64,000 nt of DNA from DASPFV01 sp035620975 (lineage in GTDB: Bacteria > Acidobacteriota > Vicinamibacteria > Vicinamibacterales > 2-12-FULL-66-21), in the NCBI GenBank assembly GCA_035620975.1, contig DASPFV010000263.1:1-64000 (forward strand), given 5' to 3'. Positions 24,328 through 31,794 of this stretch are shown piece by piece; the stretch's first letter is position 1; each line of letters opens with the position of its first letter. The notes beneath the pieces were generated by a model. The model was not told where the DNA came from, did not search any database, and saw only the letters and a list, made by a program, of their open reading frames with translations. The position numbers were made by a program, and so were the translations under genes.

Positions 24328-25641
24328 TCATTCCTGCGTCCCCAGCTTCAAGTTGTACCAATCCACGCGCCTGGTCATGAACATCACGAGCGCGAGCACG
24401 ACGAAGAGTCCGATCGAGCCGGCCAGCAGGGCGTAGTCCTCGAGCCTGAGAAGCAGATAGAGGAAGCCGTACAGCCCGGCGAGCACGCCTCCCATCACCG
24501 TTCCGCGCGAGGCGCCGTTGAGCACCCACGTCCAGTACCACGACACGAGGCCAATGGTGCCTCCAGCGGCAAGGGCGTAGGCCCGATCGAACCCGATGTG
24601 CTCGGCGAGCGACAGCAGCAGGAGATAGAACAGACAAAGCGCGAATCCGACGAAGGTGTACTGGATCGGGTGGACGAGCGCCCGCCCGGCCACCTCCCAC
24701 AAGAAGGCCGTGACGAACGTCAGGACGATGAACAGCGCCGCGTACTTCACGGCGCGCTCGGTCTGCAGGTAGACATCGACCGGTCGTATGAGCGTGACGC
24801 CGAACGTCGTGGTCGAGGCGCGAACGTGCCCCTCGTTCGCGCTCAGATCCGCGGTCGTCCACTGCGACGGGAACCCGCGGCCGAAGAACGGCACCTGCCA
24901 CGACGCGGTGAAGCCCGCACCCGTCGAGGTCCGCTCCCTGGGCCCGCCGACGAAGCTTGGATGCGGCCAGCTCGATGCCAGGGTGACGACCGTCTCGTCT
25001 CCGCCAGGCAGGAAGAGCAGCGCCTGCGTGCCTTTCACATGGATTTCGAATTCGAAAGCGAGTGGATCGGCGTCGGCCGAGATGTCCTGCAGGAAGCCGC
25101 GGACGCCGACCGGGAAGATCCCGTTCGGGGTGACGCCCGGCCGGGCCTGGACGGCGCGCCCATCGATCGCTATGACGATTCCGCGCGCGATGCCTCGCGG
25201 ATCCGAAATGCCGATGTCGACGGTGGCTGCGGCCCAGTCAACGATCGTCGGCGACGGCCTCGTCTGCGACAGGTCCGGCTTCGGGAAGCGTCCGGTGACC
25301 TTCAGCCTCGCCGTATAGACGACGATCTCGAAGATGCCGCGCGCGCGGACTTCGGGTTCCACCGTTCCTTCGAAGGCGACCGATTCCGGAAGCAGGAAAA
25401 AGCGCTCGGTTTTCTCGTGGGCGACCCCCTGGGCGTCGCGCCAGGCGTGCCGGTACGGGATAGTCAGTACCGGCCCGGCCAGCGTCTGCGTACCGCCCCA
25501 CTCCCGCTGAAACGTTTCGGCGGCCTGGCTGCGCATGGTGGTCCGGTCGTAGACGAGGGCGTAAATCATCAGCAAGGGGACCATCAGCCCGACCATCAGG
25601 ATGATCATCACGACGAGCCGGGCCATCGGGGATCTCAGCAT
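24328..25641 (-). CDS. creD: Inner-membrane protein CreD
   Basis: The protein is 437 residues, close to the E. coli size. It has an N-terminal helix (VVMIILMVGLMVPLLMIYAL) and a large periplasmic domain beginning with QREWGGTQTLAGPVLTIPYR, the CreD family signature. A C-terminal bundle of about five helices follows (YAALFIVLTFVTAFLWEV, YTFVGFALCLFYLLLLSLAE, etc.), with the family motif HPIQYTFVG. CreD acts in envelope integrity and colicin/lactam responses in enterobacteria. It diverges from a response regulator/kinase pair across 180 bases, mirroring the creBCD association. An AGGAG-like site precedes the ATG at 25641. The E. coli 'TTCAC' tag was not found in the gap. Confidence 0.93.
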   Translation of the reverse strand: MLRSPMARLVVMIILMVGLMVPLLMIYALVYDRTTMRSQAAETFQREWGGTQTLAGPVLTIPYRHAWRDAQGVAHEKTERFFLLPESVAFEGTVEPEVRARGIFEIVVYTARLKVTGRFPKPDLSQTRPSPTIVDWAAATVDIGISDPRGIARGIVIAIDGRAVQARPGVTPNGIFPVGVRGFLQDISADADPLAFEFEIHVKGTQALLFLPGGDETVVTLASSWPHPSFVGGPRERTSTGAGFTASWQVPFFGRGFPSQWTTADLSANEGHVRASTTTFGVTLIRPVDVYLQTERAVKYAALFIVLTFVTAFLWEVAGRALVHPIQYTFVGFALCLFYLLLLSLAEHIGFDRAYALAAGGTIGLVSWYWTWVLNGASRGTVMGGVLAGLYGFLYLLLRLEDYALLAGSIGLFVVLALVMFMTRRVDWYNLKLGTQE

Positions 25642-25821
25642 TCGCTCTCCTCCACGGACCGCCGATGCCCGCCGCGTGCTCCGGCGCGCCGGCCCGGCGG
25701 GCCACAGCCAGTTTCGGAGGCTGCTCGGACGCGCCGATGGCGCGGCGATGATCAAGGGAGGCGGATTGCGGCGAAACGAAGGCAGCACGAATCCGGCGCG
25801 GCTGCGTTACAGTTTTTGACC

Positions 25822-26538
25822 ATGGCCGACTCCGGCGCGCTCGTCGCCGTCGTCGAAGACGAGGAAACCATCCGCGAGGCGATCTGCTTTGCGCTGAAGC
25901 GCGAGGGCTACCGGACCGAGGGGTACGACGATGGGGCAGCGGCGTGGGAGAACCTGTCCAGGGCGCTTCCGGATCTGCTGATTCTGGATATCGGTCTGCC
26001 GCGGATGGACGGCCTCGAGCTGTGCAGGCGATTCCGGGCGCAGTCCGAATCGCTGCCGATCATCTTCGTGACCTCCCGGGAGGAGGAGTTCGATCGCGTG
26101 CTCGGCCTCGAGATCGGCGCGGACGACTATCTGTGCAAGCCGTTCTCGATGCGCGAGCTGATGGCGCGCGTCAAGGTGCTTCTGCGGCGTGCGGCGCTCG
26201 CCGCGGGCACGCGGCCTTCCGATGGCGATCACCCCATAGCGGTCGGCGATCTCGTCCTTGACCCGCTGCGGCTGTCTGCGGCATGGAAGGGCAGTCCGAT
26301 CCCGCTCACGGTCACGGAGTTTCTTCTGCTCCAGTCGCTCGTCCGCCGCCCCGGCGTCGTGAAGAGCCGCGAACAGTTGATGGACGCGGCGTATCCCGAT
26401 CGTGTCTCGGTCAGCGATCGGACGATCGACAGCCACGTGAAGCGGATCCGCCGGAAGTTCCAGGCCGCCGACGCTTCCTTCGATGCCATTGCAGGCGTCT
26501 ACGGTGCCGGCTATCGGTACGTCCAGCCCTCCGCATGA
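25822..26538 (+). CDS. OmpR-type response regulator (CreB/ChvI-like)
   Basis: The protein is 238 residues. The receiver domain spans 1-120 with the acidic pair E12/D13 (VVEDEETIREA), the phosphorylated D56 (LLILDIGLPRMDGLELC), the switch Thr in IIFVTSREEEFDRVLGL and K106 (CKPFSM). A winged-helix DNA-binding domain occupies 140-235 (PLTVTEFLLLQSLVRRPGVV, DRTIDSHVKRIRRKF). The TSREEEFD..LGLEIGADD stretch is more ChvI-like than CreB-like. It overlaps the kinase gene by 3 bases and diverges from creD, its probable target. Confidence 0.95.
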   Translation: MADSGALVAVVEDEETIREAICFALKREGYRTEGYDDGAAAWENLSRALPDLLILDIGLPRMDGLELCRRFRAQSESLPIIFVTSREEEFDRVLGLEIGADDYLCKPFSMRELMARVKVLLRRAALAAGTRPSDGDHPIAVGDLVLDPLRLSAAWKGSPIPLTVTEFLLLQSLVRRPGVVKSREQLMDAAYPDRVSVSDRTIDSHVKRIRRKFQAADASFDAIAGVYGAGYRYVQPSA

Positions 26539-28088
26539 GGCCTGCATGGCTGCGGCGAATCGGGGTGCGCCTGCGGAGGTCGCGCATCGGTCTACGCGTG
26601 CTCGCCTTCAACCTGCTGGTGCTGTTCCTCCCGGTGGCCGGGATCCTGTATCTCGATCTCTACGAGAGCACGCTGCTGGAGACGCAGGAGCGCGGACTCG
26701 TCGAGCAGGCCCGGGTGGTCGCGGGGGCCCTGAGCGCGTCGGGGCAGCCGATCGCCGATGCCGCGCTGCTGGCGTTTGCAGGTCTCTCCGAGCAGGGGGA
26801 CTCCAGGATTCGCGTCTACGATCACGAAGGGCGGCTGGTTGCGGATTCGCGGCGGTTCGCCCCGGCGCGCGCGTTGGACTCGTACGCCGAGGTGCCGCGC
26901 GCGCTGCGCGATCGGCTGCTCTACCGGGTCGGCGCCTGGCTGGTCCGCACGCGGCGGAGCTTGTTCCCGAGCCCTGAGCCAGCCTCCACGCCGGTAGGTG
27001 ACGTCAGTGTGCCGCCTGAAGTGCGCACGGCGCTGCAGGGCCGCTATGGAGCGGCGATGCGGCCCACGCCAGGCCAGCGGTCGATGACGATGTCGAGCGC
27101 CGTCCCTGTGCGGCGGGACGGCGCGACGGCTGGCGCCGTCGTGGTATCGCAGTCCACCTTTCGCATCCTGCAGGGGCTGTACGGCGTACGGCTGCGCATC
27201 TTCGAGGTGGTGCTCGCGTCGGTCGCCGTGGCGGCGCTCCTGAGCGCATTGATGTCGGCCACGATCGTGCGGCCGCTCGTTCGCCTGCAGCACGCCGCCT
27301 CGTCGCTCGCCGACCGGCGCACGCCACTCTCGGGGACATTCACGGCCGTGGACCGGCGCGACGAGATCGGCGATCTCGCGCGGGCGCTCGAGGGACTCGC
27401 GCAGCGTCTCGAAGCGCAGATCCAGACGGCGGAGTCGTTCGCGGCCGATGTGTCCCACGAATTCAAGAACCCGCTCGCCTCGATCAGGACGGCCGCCGAG
27501 ATGCTCGTCACCGCCGACGACCGGCGGGATCGGGAACGTTTCTTCAACCTGTTGAAGAAGGACGTTGGCCGTCTCGAGCGTCTGGTGTCGGCCGTGCGGG
27601 AGCTGGCGCGCCTCGACGCGCTCGTGGCGCACGAAGCGGCCGCGCGGGTGGACCCCGCCGAAATGGTGGCGGAGATTGCCGGGGGCCTCAGGACCGCCGG
27701 CGCCGACGTGCGCGTGACGATCGCCGGTGGGCCGCACTTCGTGCGCGCCTCGCGCGATCGCCTAGCACAAGCCTTCGACAATCTCGTCGAGAATGCCAGG
27801 AGCTTTGCCCCGGATGGTCCAATCGAGATTGCCGTCGAACGGACCGGCGGCACGTGCCGGGTGCGCGTGGCCGACTCGGGCCCGGGCATTCCCGCCGCCC
27901 ACCTCGAGCGCGTGTTCGAGCGATTCTTCACCTACCGTCCAGGCCAGTCGAATTCGCGCGAGCACACCGGTCTCGGCCTGCCGATCGCCCGCACCATCAT
28001 CGAGGGCTACGGGGGCAGAATTACCGCCGCCAACAGGCCTCATGGCGGAGCCGAGTTCGTGGTCGAGCTGCCGGCCGACAGTCGATGA
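26535..28088 (+). CDS. Sensor histidine kinase (ChvG/CreC-like)
   Basis: The protein is 517 residues. TM1 is about 20-42 and a periplasmic sensor about 43-220, with SRIRVYDHEGRLVADSR, a ChvG-like motif. TM2 is at about 222-246, then HAMP (about 247-298). The phosphoacceptor is H308 in DVSHEFKNPLASIRTAAEML. The ATPase domain has the N box (NLVENARSFAP), G1 (VADSGPGIPAAHL), F box (ERFFTYRPG) and G2 (HTGLGLPIARTIIEGYGG). Its ATG overlaps the regulator's TGA (ATGA), so the pair is co-translated. The likely output is envelope-stress control including creD. It ends convergently with the DUF2490 gene, 49 bases apart. Confidence 0.95.
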   Translation: MRPAWLRRIGVRLRRSRIGLRVLAFNLLVLFLPVAGILYLDLYESTLLETQERGLVEQARVVAGALSASGQPIADAALLAFAGLSEQGDSRIRVYDHEGRLVADSRRFAPARALDSYAEVPRALRDRLLYRVGAWLVRTRRSLFPSPEPASTPVGDVSVPPEVRTALQGRYGAAMRPTPGQRSMTMSSAVPVRRDGATAGAVVVSQSTFRILQGLYGVRLRIFEVVLASVAVAALLSALMSATIVRPLVRLQHAASSLADRRTPLSGTFTAVDRRDEIGDLARALEGLAQRLEAQIQTAESFAADVSHEFKNPLASIRTAAEMLVTADDRRDRERFFNLLKKDVGRLERLVSAVRELARLDALVAHEAAARVDPAEMVAEIAGGLRTAGADVRVTIAGGPHFVRASRDRLAQAFDNLVENARSFAPDGPIEIAVERTGGTCRVRVADSGPGIPAAHLERVFERFFTYRPGQSNSREHTGLGLPIARTIIEGYGGRITAANRPHGGAEFVVELPADSR

Positions 28089-28137
28089 GCGGCGGCCAAT
28101 CCTCATGCGCGCGCCTGCCACCGCGGCAGATCCCAGG

Positions 28138-28893
28138 CTAGAACACCCGCCGGGCGCGCAGGTTGATGATGTGGTCCGACGTCGTGAACCCCTCCTCGGT
28201 GGTATCACGCGACCGCGTCCAGATATAGAGAGCCTCGACCCGCCACGTCGCACTGGGTTGGTGACCGAAGCCGGCGCGAATGCGCTGGCGGTTCGCGAAC
28301 CGCTCCGCCGGATCGTCCAGCGGGATGAACCACTCCCAGTCCGCCATCAGGTAGCGCGCCCCGTCGTCCGAGATCCGCTCGCGGTTCAGCGGCAGGCGCA
28401 CCTCCAGTCGATTGCGGAAGCGCACGACCGCATCCGTCTCGACGTTGCCGGTGTAGAAGAGCGTGCGCTGCTCGAACCGCGCGAGGTTGCGTACGACGAT
28501 GCGATGGCGGAGGCCGAGCTGGCTGAGCGGCCCCCGCCGTACGTCGCGCGGTGTGACGTGCAGACGAACGCCGCCCCGGGGCGACAGCTCGAACGAGTTC
28601 ACGTCGTCTGTCTGGACCGTGTAGCCGGTGGCCAGTTCGCCGACGAGATCGACGAACGACGAGAGGGTGTACTCGACGGTCGGTGTGAAATCGACGCTCG
28701 CCCAGCCCGGCTCCCCCTCGGCCCTGGCCAGGAGCACCTTCGGCTCGAATTCGAACTCGTACGACAGCCGATTGCTGACCGGGTTGACCGCCGTCAGCGT
28801 ACCCCACAGCTGGAGGTTGGTCTGCGCTTCCGATCGCGCGGCGAGAGTGAACAGCAGCGCGGCGATTGTCGCCGCGGCACGCCGGATCCGCAT
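28138..28893 (-). CDS. DUF2490 family outer-membrane beta-barrel-like protein
   Basis: The protein is 251 residues with a signal peptide (RIRRAAATIAALLFTLAARS, cut near EAQ). The mature part is rich in alternating strands (LQLWGTLTAVNPVSNRLSYE, RLEVRLPLNRERISDDGARY, GFGHQPSATWRVEALYIWTR) and ends ...LRARRVF with a terminal aromatic residue, as in outer-membrane barrels. DUF2490 proteins have no established function. Start 28893 is preferred over 28911 because its ATG overlaps the stop of the HupE-like gene (TGATG). It is the last gene of the eight-gene run. Confidence 0.8.
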   Translation of the reverse strand: MRIRRAAATIAALLFTLAARSEAQTNLQLWGTLTAVNPVSNRLSYEFEFEPKVLLARAEGEPGWASVDFTPTVEYTLSSFVDLVGELATGYTVQTDDVNSFELSPRGGVRLHVTPRDVRRGPLSQLGLRHRIVVRNLARFEQRTLFYTGNVETDAVVRFRNRLEVRLPLNRERISDDGARYLMADWEWFIPLDDPAERFANRQRIRAGFGHQPSATWRVEALYIWTRSRDTTEEGFTTSDHIINLRARRVF

Positions 28894-29441
28894 CAGCCGC
28901 GCAGCGCCCATCCGAGCATCAACATGCCGATGGCGGCAATCCAGCTTCCCGCCACGCGCACCGCCACGCGCGACCAGGGCGCGGTCAGGCCGACGACGTG
29001 GGCGGAGGAAAGCGTCATCAGCACGAACACGGTGGCCGCGATGCCGACGAGGGCGACGGGGTCACGCGCGTCGCGCGCGATATCCGCGCCGTTGACCATG
29101 CCGTGCAACGCTCCGAGGATCGCCGCCAACCCCGCGATCGCCGGGAGGGGCAGGGGCCACCCGAGCGCGATCAGAACGCCAAGGAGGACGAACAGGCCAA
29201 TGCCGGGGAACGGCAGACTCGCCGGCACGGCCGCCCACCATCCAACCGCGCCAAAGGCGAACCAGGTGACGGTGATGACAAGCAACGCTGTTCGCGCGGC
29301 GCGCGGTCCGTTCTGCCCGGCAAGAAACCCAATCGCCACGATGGGAATCAGATCCTCGAAGGTGACGAAGACGTGCGCGATGCCGTCGTAGATCGGGCCG
29401 AGGCCGGATGTGACGAGGTGCGCAAACAGCGGCGGGCTCAT
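28893..29441 (-). CDS. HupE/UreJ-like membrane protein, third copy
   Basis: The protein is 182 residues with about six transmembrane helices and no cleaved signal. The N-terminus (PPLFAHLVTSGLGPIYDGIA, HVFVTFEDLIPIVAIGFLAG) places His residues and an E-D pair before the first helices, as in HupE/UreJ relatives implicated in nickel or cobalt handling. A second His-containing helix is LHGMVNGADIARDARDP. It overlaps the preceding gene by 4 bases (ATGA) and the next by 1. It is shorter and more divergent than the HupE just upstream; the two are paralogous types rather than a recent duplication. Confidence 0.7.
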   Translation of the reverse strand: MSPPLFAHLVTSGLGPIYDGIAHVFVTFEDLIPIVAIGFLAGQNGPRAARTALLVITVTWFAFGAVGWWAAVPASLPFPGIGLFVLLGVLIALGWPLPLPAIAGLAAILGALHGMVNGADIARDARDPVALVGIAATVFVLMTLSSAHVVGLTAPWSRVAVRVAGSWIAAIGMLMLGWALRG

Positions 29442-30028
29442 GCCATCGCCCTCCACAGGAACAGCACGCCGGCGAGCGCCACCGTGGCGCCAGACACCCG
29501 CAGTGCGACGCGCCCGGCCGGCCAGCGGTGCACCAGGCCCACGGCGATGCCGGCGGCGTGCAGGCAACCCGTCGCGATCACGAAGCCGATGCTGTAGCTC
29601 AGCCCGTCCTGCCCGGGGGGCAGCTCCGTTCCGTGCGCGTGTCCATGGAACACCGCGAACATCGATACCAGCGCCGCCGCGACCGCGAGCGGCGGCCGCG
29701 CTTCGGCCATCACGACGAGGCCGAGAAGGATTGCTGACATCGCAATGCCGATCTCGATGCCCGGGAGCGGGACGCCGATGAGGCCGAGTACGCCGCCAGC
29801 TGCCATCACCATCGGGAAGGCGACGGGCAGCAGCCAGATGGCCGGAGCGCCGAGCTGCGCGCCCCACAGGCCGACGGCGACCATCGCGAGCACGTGATCG
29901 AGACCGGAAACAGGGTGCTGCAGCCCCGCGATGAACCCGAGCGCCCGGCCGTCCTTCTCGTGGGCGAACAGGGGAGTGCCTGCCCAGACGACGGCCAGCA
30001 CGACCAGCGCGGCCTGGCGCAGCCTCAA
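29438..30028 (-). CDS. HupE/UreJ family metal permease-like protein
   Basis: The protein is 196 residues from a TTG that overlaps the upstream stop (TTGA). An N-terminal helix ends in a processing-like site (WAGTPLFAHEKDGR). The HupE signature H-P-x-S-G-x-D-H is at residues 38-45 (QHPVSGLDHVLAMVAVGLWG), and a second histidine cluster is F-H-G-H-A-H-G at about 127-133. HupE/UreJ proteins are linked to nickel or cobalt entry for hydrogenase and urease; neither enzyme is encoded here, so the metal may serve another protein. It lies between two other HupE-like genes in one transcript. Confidence 0.88.
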   Translation of the reverse strand: MRLRQAALVVLAVVWAGTPLFAHEKDGRALGFIAGLQHPVSGLDHVLAMVAVGLWGAQLGAPAIWLLPVAFPMVMAAGGVLGLIGVPLPGIEIGIAMSAILLGLVVMAEARPPLAVAAALVSMFAVFHGHAHGTELPPGQDGLSYSIGFVIATGCLHAAGIAVGLVHRWPAGRVALRVSGATVALAGVLFLWRAMA

Positions 30029-31035
30029 CGCAGCGCTCCAATCAGGATCAGCGTGCGCTGAATCGTCCAGTAGGCGCCGAGCGAGCCGACGGCATAGGCC
30101 GGCAGCGCTTCGACGAGAAGCGGCCACCGGATCTCGAGCGCGCGGAACGAGCGCTCGAGCAGGACTACCAGCCCCACGAACCCGATCTGGCCGATTTCCA
30201 CGCCGACGTTGAAGAGCAGCAGCGCCGCCGGAATCTCCGCCTGGGGCAGGCCCATGGTGGTCAAACCGCTGGCGAAACCGAAACCATGCAGCAGTCCGAA
30301 CGCGAACGCCACGATCCACGGCCGCCGAATGGTCAGGCTCGTCTGGCCGCGCCATCGCTTCACGATCTCCGGTCCGAGGAACAGGATGCTCAGCGCCACC
30401 GCGGCGTTGAGCGGCGGCAGCGGCGCGCTGGCGTAGCCGAGCGTCGCGATCGCCAGCGTGATGCTGTGCGCGACCGTGAACGAGGTGATGGTCTTCACCA
30501 GCATCCACCGGCCCTCGACGATCAGCAGCAGGCCGAGCACGAACAGCAGGTGATCCACACCGAGCAGGATGTGCTCGACGCCCAGGCGGAGGTACGACGC
30601 CGCGCGCTGCCACCGCGAGGTTCGAGCGCCCAGCGCCGCCGAGGGGTGGTTCGGCTTGAGCAGGTGGCTCTCGAGCCGGCCGTCACCGTGGTGCACGCGC
30701 ACGATCACGTCCGTCACGGTGGTCTCGAGTCCATCGATCGTGATGGTCTGACCGGCGATGCCGCCGTCGCAGCGCAGCGAGCCGCGGACGACGAGCGCGC
30801 CCGGGCTCAGCGCCTGCTCGCCGGAGGTCGTCAGCCGGCAGCCCGCCGGAACCAGCGGCGCCACGAAGATCTCGACCTCTCCGCCCGATGGCTTCTTCCA
30901 GAAGAACGAGTACGTGGAGGCATCGATCTGCCGCAGCTCGAGGAACCCCGGCCTGGTTTCATGCGCGGCGGCAATCCGGGGGATGGCGATGATCACCCAG
31001 ATAATCACCGCGCCGCGCATGATCGTCACCGTCAC
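30025..31035 (-). CDS. HupE/UreJ_2-type membrane protein with extracytoplasmic domain
   Basis: The protein is 336 residues: a signal-like helix, then an extracytoplasmic beta-rich domain of about 110 residues beginning HETRPGFLELRQIDASTYSF (the 'H..RP..LEL.....' start seen in this family). It is followed by about seven helices. The HupE-type histidine motif is L-G-V-E-H-I-L-L-G-V-D-H near 150-162, and FGLLHGFGFASGLTTMGLPQ forms the second. The family is annotated as hydrogenase/urease accessory but occurs widely without them. It overlaps both neighbours by 4 bases. Confidence 0.88.
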   Translation of the reverse strand: MTVTIMRGAVIIWVIIAIPRIAAAHETRPGFLELRQIDASTYSFFWKKPSGGEVEIFVAPLVPAGCRLTTSGEQALSPGALVVRGSLRCDGGIAGQTITIDGLETTVTDVIVRVHHGDGRLESHLLKPNHPSAALGARTSRWQRAASYLRLGVEHILLGVDHLLFVLGLLLIVEGRWMLVKTITSFTVAHSITLAIATLGYASAPLPPLNAAVALSILFLGPEIVKRWRGQTSLTIRRPWIVAFAFGLLHGFGFASGLTTMGLPQAEIPAALLLFNVGVEIGQIGFVGLVVLLERSFRALEIRWPLLVEALPAYAVGSLGAYWTIQRTLILIGALR

Positions 31036-31784
31036 TCCGCCGCCCGCCCGCGCCGCTCGATCACGACCTGGTAGCGCTTCAGCAGCGCCTCGTACGCGGC
31101 CTGCAGCTGCTGCTGCCGCCTGGCGGTCATCACGTCCCGTTCGACCTGGGGTCGGACGTCCTCGAGCGCGGGCATCCGGCCCTCGTGGCGTTCCTTCACG
31201 TAGACTTCATGCAGGCCGTAACCGGATCGGATCGGCCCGGTCCACCTGCCCGGCTCGATCCGCAGTAACGCGGCGGCGAACTCATCGCCGAACATCCGGG
31301 CGACGTCCCCGCGAGAGGTCCGCTGGACATCCTGCGGCAGCAGCCGCGTCTCGCCGCCGGGCATGCGCTGGGCGAACGCGATCTCGGTCTCCTCCCGGTA
31401 CCGGTCCCCATGCGCATCCAGCCAGGCCTGCAGCTCGGCGTCGGAGGGAGGCGAGGTGTCGCCCGAGTCTTCGGTGATGAACTCCCACTTCTGCCGGAGC
31501 CGGCGGCGCACCACCGTATCATCGCGATCCAGCCCGGCAGCGATCGCCTCCCGTGTCGCGATCTCCTCGCGCACGTACTCGTCGATGAGCCCCTTCAGCT
31601 CCTCCTCGGTGGGTTCTCGTTGCCAGGTGCGCGCGAAGCCCGCCGCCATCGCCTCGACCTGCCCCGGCGTGATGACGATACGTCGCGAGGCGGGGCCGGC
31701 GCCCCGCCATTCGAAGATGACGAAGAGCAGCGCGCCGATGGCGAGGAAGTGCACCAGCGGCTCGCGCAACCAGGACGTGCTCAT
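31032..31784 (-). CDS. Membrane-anchored PpiC-type peptidylprolyl isomerase
   Basis: The protein is 250 residues. An N-terminal anchor helix (LVHFLAIGALLFVIFEW, 10-26) precedes a SurA/PpiD-like helical region (EEELKGLIDEYVREEIATRE) and a parvulin domain from about 120 (EIAFAQRMPG ... FAAALLRIEPGRWTGPIRSG, then YGLHEVYVKERHEG). The EPG-x-W-x-G-P-x-x-S-x-Y-G-x-H motif is the parvulin core. It would help fold exported proteins at the membrane. Its position in the run suggests it serves the DUF3604 and barrel proteins. It starts 10 bases after the DUF3604 stop and overlaps the next gene by 4 bases. Confidence 0.85.
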   Translation of the reverse strand: MSTSWLREPLVHFLAIGALLFVIFEWRGAGPASRRIVITPGQVEAMAAGFARTWQREPTEEELKGLIDEYVREEIATREAIAAGLDRDDTVVRRRLRQKWEFITEDSGDTSPPSDAELQAWLDAHGDRYREETEIAFAQRMPGGETRLLPQDVQRTSRGDVARMFGDEFAAALLRIEPGRWTGPIRSGYGLHEVYVKERHEGRMPALEDVRPQVERDVMTARRQQQLQAAYEALLKRYQVVIERRGRAAE

Positions 31785-31794
31785 GTCATGCGGG

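Noticed and set aside
22972..26538. A 1188-codon open frame on the plus strand
   Set aside because: Only its last 238 codons (from 25822) are a real protein, the response regulator. The rest runs antisense to the metallo-hydrolase and creD genes and is arginine/aspartate-rich as expected for a shadow frame in GC-rich DNA.
28893..31035. Hydrogenase or urease gene cluster
   Set aside because: The HupE/UreJ-type proteins have no hydrogenase or urease structural or maturation genes nearby, so that role is not supported.
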